From positions 62,001 through 126,000 of the forward strand of contig JAFRFD010000048.1 in assembly GCA_017434525.1 (NCBI GenBank): a stretch of 64,000 bases of DNA. The letters are read 5' to 3'. The notes beneath the pieces are model-generated. The model did not search any database. It was not told the DNA's origin and worked only from the letters and a program-made list of their open reading frames with translations. Each line of letters opens with the position of its first letter. Within the stretch, counting starts at the first letter, position 1. This DNA comes from Methanobrevibacter sp. GTDB lineage: Archaea; Methanobacteriota; Methanobacteria; Methanobacteriales; Methanobacteriaceae. Shown here one piece after another: positions 8,069 through 16,756 of this stretch. A program made the translations under genes and the position numbers.

Positions 8069-8833
8069 TTATACACCGAATCTTCTGTCTCTTGCTTGAT
8101 ATGATCTGATTGCTCTTAAAAAATCGACTCTTCTAAGTTCCGGCCATAATGTTTCACAGAAATAGAGTTCTGAATATGAAGACTGCCAGAGCAAGAATCC
8201 GCTTAAACGCTCTTCGCCGCTTGTTCTTATAATCAGGTTAGGGTCGTCAAGCCCCGCTGTATACAGGTTTTTGCTTACAAGCTCTTCATCAACATCATCA
8301 ATTGAAACTTTTCCTGCCTGAACATCTTCGATAATCTTTTTAAAAGAGTCCACGATTTCTAAACGTCCGTCATACCCAATAGCCAAATTAAAGAAACGTT
8401 TGTTGTAATTTTTAGTTGCTTCTTCGGCATCTCGAATGGCTTCTTTCACATTGTCCGGAAGCAGTTCTGTTCTACCTACAACTTTTACTCTCACTTCGTT
8501 TTTGTGAATTTTTTCGTGGTCTACCAGTCTTTTGAAGTTTATAACAAATAGATTCATCAATCCTTCAACTTCGTGTTTTGGTCTGTTGAAGTTTTCTGTT
8601 GAAAATGCATAGGCAGTTATTATTTCAATTCCAAGCTCGATACTCCAATCAAGAACTTTTTCTAATGTGTCAACTCCAAGTTCATGACCTTTTAAAACGT
8701 CAATATTTCCTTGGAGTTTGGAATATCTTCTATTTCCATCCATAATTATAGCTACATGCTTTGGCATCTTTTCTGGAACAAGATTCCTTGAGATATACCA
8801 TTCATATATTCTATAAAGTATATTTTCTGCCAT
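8069..8833 (-). CDS. uppS: Cis-prenyl diphosphate synthase (UppS family)
   Basis: A 254-residue cis-prenyltransferase. Diagnostic motifs are [12 protein letters not shown] near residue 26 with the catalytic Asp, [26 protein letters not shown], and the C-terminal [20 protein letters not shown] followed by FCETLWPE. The enzyme extends an allylic diphosphate with isopentenyl units to make a long polyprenyl lipid carrier, used in this lineage for pseudomurein and glycoprotein assembly. The N-terminal extension [22 protein letters not shown] is common in archaeal members. The minus-strand unit runs uppS then tatD. Confidence 0.94.
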   Translation of the reverse strand: MAENILYRIYEWYISRNLVPEKMPKHVAIIMDGNRRYSKLQGNIDVLKGHELGVDTLEKVLDWSIELGIEIITAYAFSTENFNRPKHEVEGLMNLFVINFKRLVDHEKIHKNEVRVKVVGRTELLPDNVKEAIRDAEEATKNYNKRFFNLAIGYDGRLEIVDSFKKIIEDVQAGKVSIDDVDEELVSKNLYTAGLDDPNLIIRTSGEERLSGFLLWQSSYSELYFCETLWPELRRVDFLRAIRSYQARDRRFGV

Positions 8834-8886
8834 TTTATTATCCCTTAAAAGTTTATATTAATATAATATTTTGTACATTAATGTTT

Positions 8887-9600
8887 TTAAATGTTAGCCA
8901 ATTTGTATGCAAATATTAAACTTCTAATATATCCCTCAACGGTTTGATCACGGCTGGTGTCAATGTATATTCCATTTATTCCAAAGGTTATTGCACCGCA
9001 ACTCGGCCAGGAATTGACTAAAATTAGTGTTCTAAAAATGATGTTGCCTATAATCCCATCAGGTGCAATGATGACATTGCAGTTTTCATTTAATGCCTGT
9101 TCTATGAGGATATAATAGTTTTTCACTTCAAAATCAGTCTTTTCTTTAATCAATTTGGTTAACTCTTCGCTTTCATCGATTGATTTGGAGATTTTTTCGC
9201 TTCTTCCATAATCTCCCTTTCTTCCGTCGGCAAGAATGGCAATTTTCGGTTCTTTATCAAGTCTTTTTAAAAATTCACCACAGTTTATAGCAATTTTGAG
9301 TTTGTCTTCAATTGTATTTCCCTCATCGATTCCGACTGGGGTTAATAAGAATTCACGACCATTGCCATTAACGTAAGTTGCTCTTGAAATTTCAGGAAAA
9401 TGTTTTTTGACTTCTTTAATGACGCCTGATGCCGCAAGTGATCCCCTTACAACTGCATCTATTTTGTCATCGAGGATTGATTTAACCAAATCGTTATCGT
9501 TGTATATTAATTTGATGTTTACATTGTATTTGTTCTCAAAAATTTCAATAGCCTTAACAATATTATTGTTTTCACCGATTCCGATTGCTATAGTTTTCAT
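8887..9600 (-). CDS. mtxX: Methanogenesis marker protein 4 (MtxX)
   Basis: A 237-residue protein of the MtxX family, which shares its fold with phosphate acetyl/butyryltransferases. Visible marks are AIGIGENN at the start, DAVVRGSLAAS, GREFLLTPVGIDEG, AILADGRKGDYGRS and NVIIAPDGIIGNI. The family is a phylogenetic marker of methanogens with no proven reaction, originally described near methyltransferase genes. It lies alone on the minus strand, 53 bases upstream of uppS, and could belong to that unit. A divergent AT-rich region separates it from the winged-helix gene. Confidence 0.9.
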   Translation of the reverse strand: MKTIAIGIGENNNIVKAIEIFENKYNVNIKLIYNDNDLVKSILDDKIDAVVRGSLAASGVIKEVKKHFPEISRATYVNGNGREFLLTPVGIDEGNTIEDKLKIAINCGEFLKRLDKEPKIAILADGRKGDYGRSEKISKSIDESEELTKLIKEKTDFEVKNYYILIEQALNENCNVIIAPDGIIGNIIFRTLILVNSWPSCGAITFGINGIYIDTSRDQTVEGYIRSLIFAYKLANI

Positions 9601-9731
9601 TATTTATGTATTTTATTGTATGATATTATTAAATTTTATTTTTCAAAGTTGTATATTCTGTTGCTAATAATGTATAACTGAGTACATTTGTATACATAAT
9701 CTTTTTTAAACATGTTGAGTTAATTATTATT

Positions 9732-9992
9732 ATGAACGATGATGAGATTTTTCGGCTGGTCGGTTATGTAATGGCCTCTGAATATAGGACTAATATTTTA
9801 AAAAGTATTGGTGAAAATATTAAAATCCCATCTGCAATTGCTGGTGATACTGGTTTGAGGACAAATCACGTATCCAACGTGCTTAAAGACTTAAAAGAAA
9901 ATAGTTTAGTCGTGTGTTTGAATGAAAATGCTCGCAAAGGCAGATTATATAAGAATACCGAGTTAGGTCTTAAAATTTTAAAATTTTTGTAA
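9732..9992 (+). CDS. Small winged-helix transcription regulator
   Basis: An 86-residue single-domain protein. The segment from IKIPSAIAGDTGLRTNHVSNVLKD is a recognisable helix-turn-helix, followed by LKENSLVVCLNENARKGRLY, which fits the wing of ArsR/MarR-like winged helices. Such small methanogen regulators bind DNA as dimers; no ligand-binding residues are visible. No Shine-Dalgarno sequence precedes the ATG. It stands alone, with AT-rich spacers on both sides, so its target cannot be inferred. Confidence 0.8.
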   Translation: MNDDEIFRLVGYVMASEYRTNILKSIGENIKIPSAIAGDTGLRTNHVSNVLKDLKENSLVVCLNENARKGRLYKNTELGLKILKFL

Positions 9993-10209
9993 TTTCCTTT
10001 TAATTACATTAATTTAGTTGAATGATATTTAATGGATTTTGTTTTTTTTTGATTAATAAGTTAATATTAGATTAAGTTTATGCCTTTTTTTAATATATAT
10101 TTGAATATTATTCAATAAATTATATTGTTTATTATACATTTAATTAAAAATATAATTTTCATATTTTAAATTAATTTAAGGTTATTTTTAGAAAAATTTA
10201 AAAAAATGC

Positions 10210-11589
10210 TCATGATGATTTGTTAAAATCATCAATCGCTGAATCAACTAGTTTTAAAACTGACTCGCTCAAGTCAGGATATGTGTCATTAATTGCAACC
10301 GGAATGTTGTCGCAGTATACCACTTCAAGGCCTGCGGCTATCGCATCTTTTGTTGCAACATCCACAGCAGCCGCTTTAAGTTCAGAAAGCATTACATCTG
10401 CTTTGTCCATGTATTTTTTCATATCTTCACGTAAAAGAGGTCTGTTGGATAGGTGAGAGGTTGTTCCAATAACTTCACAGCCATAATTGGTTTCTAGATA
10501 TTCGACTAATTTGTCTTTAACCTCTTCAGGTGCGGTGGTTGCAAACAATACCTTTTTGCCTGAGATGTCCTCTAATGGTTTTGGCCTGAATACTGTAGAT
10601 ATGACTGTTGCATCAGGATTGACTTCACCTATAAACTCTTCAATTTTCCTGATTTTTTCATCAGAACACATAGGCTCTTCACACATTGTTAATATGATCA
10701 AATCACCTAAACCAACCCTATAAGGTCCGAAGTATGTTGTCAGGTTTTCAATTGGTTGGTTGGCTCCAATTAGTACAATTTTTTTATTGGTTTTGATAGG
10801 GGGTATTGCAGCTCCGCTGCCTTCAAAAATGGCGAATTTTGAATCGACCTCATTGGCCATCTGGGCTCCTTTCTTCATATTTGTTAGAAATACTTCTCCT
10901 GCCATTCCTCCTCCGCAACGTCTGCAGCCGATGGTTAGAATTCTGCTCATTAAAGCATCTTCCCAATGGTCACTTGCCGCATGAACACCCTTTTCGGATT
11001 GTTCCAAAAGAAATTCCGCATTTATTTTAAGCTTTTCACCGTGCACGATTTCAGGCTCTTCAGGTCCTCCTCTTCCCATTGCAATTACGCATGGCTCATA
11101 TCCGTTTTTATCGATAAGTCTTGATACGAATCCGGAAACTGCTGTTTTTCCAATACGTTTTCCGGTTCCCAGAATTGTTATTGATGGTTTTTCCATTATG
11201 TCATATTGTGAGGTGGGTTCAAATTTAAAATCGGGTCCTTCATAGCTTATTCCTTCATTTAAAACTTTACAGGCAATTTTAAATCTTTTTGGATAATCCA
11301 GAATAGGTTCGTCACTTAAATCCATTACGGTATCGATGTCATATTTCCTAATCATATCCACAATGATGTCGTATGGAATGTCTTTGTCCTTTGCAAATTG
11401 GACAGGAACTCCGAGCTTTTCAGAGTATGATTCTTCAGAGTCGTCTCTAAGTTTTTCGGTTCCTCCAATAAATACTGCAGCAGCTATATCTATGTGTTCC
11501 AAATTGTTTAAAGTATCTATTGCTTCTTGAGTGACTGGCAGGTAGTGTTCGCCATCAACCAAACATAGCATTTTGTTTAGGGCTTTCAT
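10210..11589 (-). CDS. cpgS: Cyclic 2,3-diphosphoglycerate synthetase
   Basis: A 459-residue protein of the cyclic 2,3-diphosphoglycerate synthetase family. It has an N-terminal regulatory-like domain ([20 protein letters not shown]), then the ATP-binding [19 protein letters not shown] loop near residue 140, [11 protein letters not shown], and the [10 protein letters not shown] motif. CpgS closes 2,3-diphosphoglycerate with ATP to the cyclic compound that accumulates in Methanobacteriales as a phosphate and energy store and a thermal or osmotic protectant. The frame is open upstream to 11727, but the ATG here begins the conserved protein and leaves a 46-base divergent promoter region shared with the UPF0280 gene. 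Confidence 0.93.
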   Translation of the reverse strand: MKALNKMLCLVDGEHYLPVTQEAIDTLNNLEHIDIAAAVFIGGTEKLRDDSEESYSEKLGVPVQFAKDKDIPYDIIVDMIRKYDIDTVMDLSDEPILDYPKRFKIACKVLNEGISYEGPDFKFEPTSQYDIMEKPSITILGTGKRIGKTAVSGFVSRLIDKNGYEPCVIAMGRGGPEEPEIVHGEKLKINAEFLLEQSEKGVHAASDHWEDALMSRILTIGCRRCGGGMAGEVFLTNMKKGAQMANEVDSKFAIFEGSGAAIPPIKTNKKIVLIGANQPIENLTTYFGPYRVGLGDLIILTMCEEPMCSDEKIRKIEEFIGEVNPDATVISTVFRPKPLEDISGKKVLFATTAPEEVKDKLVEYLETNYGCEVIGTTSHLSNRPLLREDMKKYMDKADVMLSELKAAAVDVATKDAIAAGLEVVYCDNIPVAINDTYPDLSESVLKLVDSAIDDFNKSS

Positions 11590-11635
11590 AATATTAAATA
11601 TAATTTTTATTAATATAAAAGTATAATAGTAAAAT

Positions 11636-12364
11636 ATGAATTTCTCACAAATTGACATTGGCGAAACCCATATTAGGCTGACAACGGATTTAAATAGCCA
11701 TGATTTAAAAAGATATGTTTTTGACATGAGGAGGGATTTGAAAGATCATATCTTTAGGTATAATGAGTTTTCTCTGGCCATTGAACCTCTTAACGTGCCC
11801 GATGATGATTTGCCGGACATTGTTTTTAAGATGTATGAATCATCCGGCTATGCCGATGTGGGGCCGATGGCATGTGTTGCAGGAACCATTTCCGAGCTGT
11901 CTTTGGATTATCTAATTGAACGTGGATCTAAATATTCCATTGTTGAAAATGGTGGTGATATAGCCCTAGTTAATGACAGGAAGGTTTTGTGTGGAATTTA
12001 TTCGAATAATGAAGTTTTGGGAAACAGCATTGCATTTGAAATTAAAAAACGAAGAAAGCCATTGGGCATCTGTTCTTCATCAGGAAAAATTGGACATTCA
12101 ATAAGCTTTGGCGATGCGGACAGCGTCACTGTCATTGGCAAATCTCCGTCTCTTTGCGATGGCTTTGCAACCAGAATTGCCAATTCCGTCAAAGGTGAGT
12201 CTTCACAGGATAAGGTTGCAAGCGGGCTTGAATGTGGGGATGAATATCGGGAGTTTTTTGATGGTGCATTGATTATTTGCGGTGAGAATGTTGGAACAAT
12301 CGGAAAGCTTCCCAAGATTGTAGAGACAAATGAGTTCTCTGATGGTTCAAATTTGGGCTATTGA
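11636..12364 (+). CDS. UPF0280 / ApbE-like family protein
   Basis: A 242-residue protein of the UPF0280 family (COG2122), related to the ApbE flavin-transferase fold. Seen are [38 protein letters not shown] and [13 protein letters not shown], which mirror the ApbE core including a Gly-Gly-Asp element. ApbE enzymes attach FMN covalently to Thr or Ser; whether UPF0280 members do so is unproven. It is divergent from cpgS across 46 bases containing AT-rich promoter elements (AATATAAAAG). Confidence 0.88.
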   Translation: MNFSQIDIGETHIRLTTDLNSHDLKRYVFDMRRDLKDHIFRYNEFSLAIEPLNVPDDDLPDIVFKMYESSGYADVGPMACVAGTISELSLDYLIERGSKYSIVENGGDIALVNDRKVLCGIYSNNEVLGNSIAFEIKKRRKPLGICSSSGKIGHSISFGDADSVTVIGKSPSLCDGFATRIANSVKGESSQDKVASGLECGDEYREFFDGALIICGENVGTIGKLPKIVETNEFSDGSNLGY

Positions 12365-12684
12365 AATATGGCATAAACCTTCAATTAAATCAATACTTTT
12401 TACATTAAACTATAGTTTACTTGATTAGATATTTCATAATTTTGTGTTTTATGCATAAATTATCAAATTGCAACCGATAAATCTATCTGCATAGGATAAT
12501 TTTAGTTAAAATAACGTATCATCAAGTTAATTTTTAAAAATATTGAAGATTATTTGACTAATCAGCATTTGTCATGTATTTTTAATGCAATATTTAAATA
12601 TGAGTAACATATAATATTAAAGTATATAAAAATCGGAGTTATTTTTTAACTAACATAAATTAGTAGTTAAATGGGTTAGATATA
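12365..12684. other. AT-rich intergenic region with promoter for UPF0058 gene
   Basis: About 320 bases without a gene. Strongly AT-rich, with stop codons in all frames. TATATAAAAA near 12624 lies at a plausible TATA position for the UPF0058 gene given a leader of about 35 bases. No RNA fold or repeat stood out. Confidence 0.5.
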
Positions 12685-12972
12685 ATGTACAAAGACGAAA
12701 TGATTCAATTACATCAATTTTTAGTATATGTTTTAAAATACTTAGCAGAGGATGACCAAATTACCAATGATTGCAGCGAATATATAACACTCAAAATTAG
12801 CCCACATCATATCCATAAGACAAAAGCGGAGCATAAGCATGCGATTTTTGTTTTGTGTAAAATTATTTCTCAGGTTATAGCCGATAAAGAAGATAATTCT
12901 ATACCTGAAAATGTTCGCAATTCCCTTTCAGATTTAGTTAGACGTTCTGAAGTGGAACTTAAAGCTGATTAA
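12685..12972 (+). CDS. UPF0058 family protein
   Basis: A 95-residue all-helical protein beginning MYKDEMIQLHQFLVYVLKYL, matching the UPF0058 family of euryarchaea (M-x-K-D-E-x-I-Q-L-H-Q signature). The centre carries ISPHHIHKTKAEHKHAIFVL, a His-rich segment that could bind metal. Members are short helical bundles of unknown role. It is a single gene with a strong T-rich tract after the stop, likely a terminator without a clear stem. Confidence 0.85.
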   Translation: MYKDEMIQLHQFLVYVLKYLAEDDQITNDCSEYITLKISPHHIHKTKAEHKHAIFVLCKIISQVIADKEDNSIPENVRNSLSDLVRRSEVELKAD

Positions 12973-13170
12973 CTCTTTAACTCTTTTTTTCTTTTTTTAA
13001 AATAATTTATAAATATTCATTTTCTACAAAAAATAACAATTGTGAAAAGGAATTGTTATATGAATATTTTTTCAATTTTTTTTCAATTGATTAAAGCAAA
13101 CCATTAAAAAGTTTCAAAAACAATTACATATTAATAATGTTTAAAGATTAAATTTACATGAGTGATATTA

Positions 13171-13941
13171 TTGAAATCTTTTGAATTTTTATCAAAAAAC
13201 AGAGAAGAAAAACCAAGAAGTAAAGGAATTACAATGGTTTTGGACAAAGGATTGGGCCTTGAAACAGCTGAAAGCCTAATGGATATTTCCGGAGAATATG
13301 TTGATTACTTGAAGTTCGGATGGGGAACCTCAATCGTACATGAACAGGACATAATAAAGGCTAAAGTGGAAATGTATAAGAACCATCAGATTACACCATA
13401 TACCGGAGGAACATTATTCGAACTGGCTTATATGAATAATAAGTTAACTGAATTTTTTGAAGAAGCTCGAAATTTAGGTTTTCCGGCAATTGAAATATCA
13501 GACGGCTCTACAAATATTCATCATAATGATAAGTTAAACTGCATCAAAAGAGCAAAGCAGGAAGGTTTTGAAGTATTGTCCGAAGTTGGAAAAAAAGACC
13601 CTAACCTTGATAAGGAACTCACATTGGATGAAAGGATTCAATACATGCAAGAGGAATTGGATGCAGGATCATCATTAATAATCGTAGAGGCAAGAGAAGG
13701 CGGAAAAAACATAGGAATATTTGACAAATCCGGAAATGCCAAAGAAGATGAAATTGACTACATTTTAGATAATATTGAATCTGATAAAATACTCTGGGAA
13801 GCACCAAACAAAGACCAGCAAGTGTTCTTTATACTAAAACTTGGAAATACTGTTAATTTAGGAAATGTCTCAAGTGATGACATCACCTCCCTTGAAACCT
13901 TAAGAAGAGGGTTGAGGGGAGATACTTTAGGAAAAATTTAA
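13171..13941 (+). CDS. comA: Phosphosulfolactate synthase
   Basis: A 256-residue TIM-barrel enzyme, ComA. Marks include GITMVLDKGLGL, the YVDYLKFGWGTS strand, TPYTGGTLFELA, FPAIEISDGST and LIIVEAREGGKNIGI. It adds sulfite to phosphoenolpyruvate to give phosphosulfolactate, the first step of coenzyme M synthesis in this lineage. A GTG at 13162 would add three residues, but the TTG here gives the usual MKSFEFL start and has AGTGAT nine bases ahead as ribosome-binding site. It is followed 11 bases later by comF and then three hdr genes, while comD and comE face it from downstream. Confidence 0.92.
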   Translation: MKSFEFLSKNREEKPRSKGITMVLDKGLGLETAESLMDISGEYVDYLKFGWGTSIVHEQDIIKAKVEMYKNHQITPYTGGTLFELAYMNNKLTEFFEEARNLGFPAIEISDGSTNIHHNDKLNCIKRAKQEGFEVLSEVGKKDPNLDKELTLDERIQYMQEELDAGSSLIIVEAREGGKNIGIFDKSGNAKEDEIDYILDNIESDKILWEAPNKDQQVFFILKLGNTVNLGNVSSDDITSLETLRRGLRGDTLGKI

Positions 13942-13952
13942 AGTTGATTAAA

Positions 13953-15206
13953 ATGACTAAAAATCGTTCAATCGCCGATATCAATGAAAAAATCGAAAAG
14001 GGCGAAGCCAATATCTACACTGCAGAAGAATTCAAAAAGCTAATAAAAAAAGGCGACACTCCAAGTTTCGATGATGTTGATGTGGTTACATGCGGAACCT
14101 GTGGCGTTATGAGTGGAACAGCAGCCATTCTAAACTTCATAATCTCTGAACCTGGAGAGTTCATAAGGGCATCCGAAGTTTATCTCAATGGTGTTCCGGC
14201 TTATGCGGGGCCTTGTCCAAACGAATGGCTGGGCTCAGTTGATGTGATTCTACACGGAACTGCACATTCTATTGATGATGAAAAGTATGGTGGAGGTTTC
14301 CTCTTAAAAGACATTCTTGAAGGAAAAGAAATAGACGTGCGCATAGAAAGTGCCGACGGCAAAACAATAAAAAACACAATTACCATTGAAGACATCACTC
14401 GTGGACAAATAGTCGGTGCTCGTATGGCATTTAAGAATTATACTGCATTTACAAATCCAAATAATGAGCCTGTCAGTTCAATATTTGCGGCAACTCCTTT
14501 GGAAGGAAACCTTAGAGGTTTAACATTTTCAGGATGTGGGGATTTGAACCCTCTTCAAAATGATATCCCTCACAACGTGATAAAGGAAGGTTCAAAGGTT
14601 TTAATTAATGGTGCTCAGGGATATGTTTTGGGTGACGGTACAAGATCAAGTGCTGAAAAACCAAATCTGATGTTGTCTGCAGACTTAATTAAAATGGACC
14701 CATATTACATCGGAGGATTCAAAACAGGACAGGGTGGAGAAATCTATGATACGGTAGCTATTCCAATACCTGTTTTGAATGAGGAAATTTACAATAATCT
14801 TTTGATAACTGATGAAATGGTTGACATTCCTGTGGCGGACATTAAAGGACGTCACCTTCCACTTGATGAAACCAATTATGCTGAGCTTTGGGGAGAATAT
14901 GATTTAAGGCCTCAATATAATAGGGAAAAGTGTTCAAAATGCGATAATTGTATTGTGGAGGAAATATGTCCTACAAATGCATTCAAAAACGAAAGGCTGA
15001 ACCTTGCATACTGTTACGGATGTGGAATGTGCGTCAGCCATTGTCCTAATGATGCATTTGATATGAATATTGGTAGTGTTGATTTGAACATCAATGGAAA
15101 TGATGTCAATATTCCTATAATCTGCAGGCAATCCGATAGATTAAGGGGAAATAAATTATCTTTAAAATTAAAGAAAATGATTGAATCAAAAGAGTTTAAA
15201 TTATGA
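13953..15206 (+). CDS. comF: ComF-type DUF39 ferredoxin protein (methanogenesis marker 16)
   Basis: A 417-residue protein with a DUF39/COG1900 domain and a C-terminal dicluster ferredoxin domain, the arrangement of methanogenesis marker 16. Seen are VVTCGTCGVMSG near residue 47 with a likely catalytic cysteine, FSGCGDLNPLQND, GDGTRSSAEKPNL, and two 4Fe-4S motifs CSKCDNCIVEEICP and CYGCGMCVSHCP near residues 330-375. DUF39 proteins insert sulfide into aldehydes: one branch makes homocysteine, another (MJ1681-type) converts sulfoacetaldehyde to coenzyme M. Position beside comA supports the second. The ATG is preferred over a TTG nine bases upstream. It runs directly into hdrC. Confidence 0.85.
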   Translation: MTKNRSIADINEKIEKGEANIYTAEEFKKLIKKGDTPSFDDVDVVTCGTCGVMSGTAAILNFIISEPGEFIRASEVYLNGVPAYAGPCPNEWLGSVDVILHGTAHSIDDEKYGGGFLLKDILEGKEIDVRIESADGKTIKNTITIEDITRGQIVGARMAFKNYTAFTNPNNEPVSSIFAATPLEGNLRGLTFSGCGDLNPLQNDIPHNVIKEGSKVLINGAQGYVLGDGTRSSAEKPNLMLSADLIKMDPYYIGGFKTGQGGEIYDTVAIPIPVLNEEIYNNLLITDEMVDIPVADIKGRHLPLDETNYAELWGEYDLRPQYNREKCSKCDNCIVEEICPTNAFKNERLNLAYCYGCGMCVSHCPNDAFDMNIGSVDLNINGNDVNIPIICRQSDRLRGNKLSLKLKKMIESKEFKL

Positions 15207-15215
15207 GGTGGAAAT

Positions 15216-15818
15216 TTGTCTAACCAACAGAAAATTACAGATTCACCCATTGAGTTTGCAGTAGAAATCATAAATGATGTTAAAAACTCAAAGGAGGAAG
15301 GAGTCTTAAAGTGTGTGCAGTGTGGAATGTGCACATCAACTTGTCCTGCCGCTCGTCACTCAGATTATAATCCTCGTGAGATTATTGAAAGGGTGTTAGA
15401 TGGTGATGAGACCATTTTGGAAGACGATAACATTTGGAATTGTTTTTACTGTTATACTTGCCATAGCGTCTGTCCAGTTGGAAATAGCGTATGTGAAGTA
15501 AACCAAATCCTAAAGCAGATTGCAATCGAAAATGAAATCGGCTATGAAAAACTCTATGAATACATGGGATTTGCAGATTCCTACTTTACAGCGGCAATCG
15601 GAGCAATTCCAGAAATATTTTTTGCCGATATTGATCGTGATGTGCCCGGATGGTGGGATTTCAGACAAAATCTGGATGAAATCAGAAAAGAACTTGAACT
15701 TGACCCTCCGTTAATGCCGTCAAAAGAGGTCATTGATGAAGTCAGCAAAATACTAACAATAACTGGTTTTAAAGCAAAGATTGAAAAGATAAGGTCATCC
15801 CAGGAGGTTGAAAAATGA
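15216..15818 (+). CDS. hdrC: HdrC-like iron-sulphur subunit (paralogue)
   Basis: A 200-residue protein with two 4Fe-4S motifs, CVQCGMCTSTCP (Cys33/36/39/43) and CFYCYTCHSVCP (Cys76/79/82/86), as in subunit C of CoB-CoM heterodisulfide reductase. The length matches HdrC. The start is TTG after GAGGTGG; no ATG is available. It follows comF by nine bases and overlaps hdrB by ATGA. All eight cluster ligands are intact, so it should pass electrons between the HdrA-like flavoprotein and the HdrB-like subunit. It is assigned as a paralogue because of its place in a coenzyme M biosynthesis cluster and the odd features of its partners. Confidence 0.85.
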   Translation: MSNQQKITDSPIEFAVEIINDVKNSKEEGVLKCVQCGMCTSTCPAARHSDYNPREIIERVLDGDETILEDDNIWNCFYCYTCHSVCPVGNSVCEVNQILKQIAIENEIGYEKLYEYMGFADSYFTAAIGAIPEIFFADIDRDVPGWWDFRQNLDEIRKELELDPPLMPSKEVIDEVSKILTITGFKAKIEKIRSSQEVEK

Positions 15819-16756
15819 AGAACATTCCTGATAAGGACATATTGCTTTTCAGAAGCTGTCTTGTAAGTGTGGAATATCCTGGTGTGGAAGCCTCAACAAA
15901 ATTTGTTTTTGATAAGTTGGGAATAGATTATGCAATTTCAGAAAAGCAAACATGCTGCACAGGTCTTGGACATTACTCTGATGTTTTTAACCAAATTGAC
16001 ACATCAGCTATCGGTGCACGTAACTTTAAGATAGCTAAGGAGATTGGCAGACCAAACCTCGTAATGATGTGTGCCACATGTTATGCAATTAACAAAAAAT
16101 CAGTTAAACTGCTCAATAAAAAAGATGATTTGAGAAATCACATTAACCAATTATTTGATGAAAATGGTTTAAGCCATCTGAAATATGAAAAAGATGACTT
16201 GAAACCGACAGAAAACATTTTCCATGTTGTGGACATTTTATACGGTAAAAAGGATGAAATCAAAGACAATATCAAATATGATTTAAGCGATTATACAATA
16301 GCAACCCATCATGGGTGTCATTATTGCAAGGTGCATTATGAAGACACCATTGGTGGAGTAAGAGATCCAAACATCATGGATGAGCTGATAGAAGAGTGCG
16401 GTTGTAAAACCATAGGTTGGTATGACCACAAACGCGCTACATGCGGAACAGGATTTAGACAAAGGTACTCCAATCCTGAACTGTCATTTACGGCAACAGC
16501 GGATAAAATGAATGCCATTGATGATGAGGATGTTGATATTCTGGTCCATCTATGTCCAAATTGCCATATTCAATTTGACAGGTATCAACACCTAATTGGA
16601 GAACGTGAAGGCAGAAATTTCAAAGCAATACACTTGAACATAGCTCAATTCATTGCACTTGCAATGGGTGGAGATTTAGATAAGGTAATAGGGCAAAAAG
16701 CCCATACCGTACCGATAAATTCAATAATTAAGGAGTTGAAGGAGGTTAAAAAATGA
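15815..16756 (+). CDS. hdrB: HdrB-like CCG-domain subunit (paralogue, one CCG cysteine lost)
   Basis: A 313-residue protein with two CCG domains, as in HdrB, which carries two non-cubane 4Fe-4S clusters and the disulfide-reducing site. The first domain is complete: Cys15, Cys47-Cys48, Cys86, Cys89. The second has Cys168, then Thr209-Cys210 where a Cys-Cys pair is expected (RATCGTGFRQ in place of a CCGAGGG-like motif), then Cys247 and Cys250. The glycine-rich sequence after it is also altered. The protein is therefore unlikely to hold a normal second non-cubane cluster and may act on a substrate other than CoM-S-S-CoB. It overlaps hdrC and hdrA by ATGA at both ends. Confidence 0.85.
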   Translation: MKNIPDKDILLFRSCLVSVEYPGVEASTKFVFDKLGIDYAISEKQTCCTGLGHYSDVFNQIDTSAIGARNFKIAKEIGRPNLVMMCATCYAINKKSVKLLNKKDDLRNHINQLFDENGLSHLKYEKDDLKPTENIFHVVDILYGKKDEIKDNIKYDLSDYTIATHHGCHYCKVHYEDTIGGVRDPNIMDELIEECGCKTIGWYDHKRATCGTGFRQRYSNPELSFTATADKMNAIDDEDVDILVHLCPNCHIQFDRYQHLIGEREGRNFKAIHLNIAQFIALAMGGDLDKVIGQKAHTVPINSIIKELKEVKK

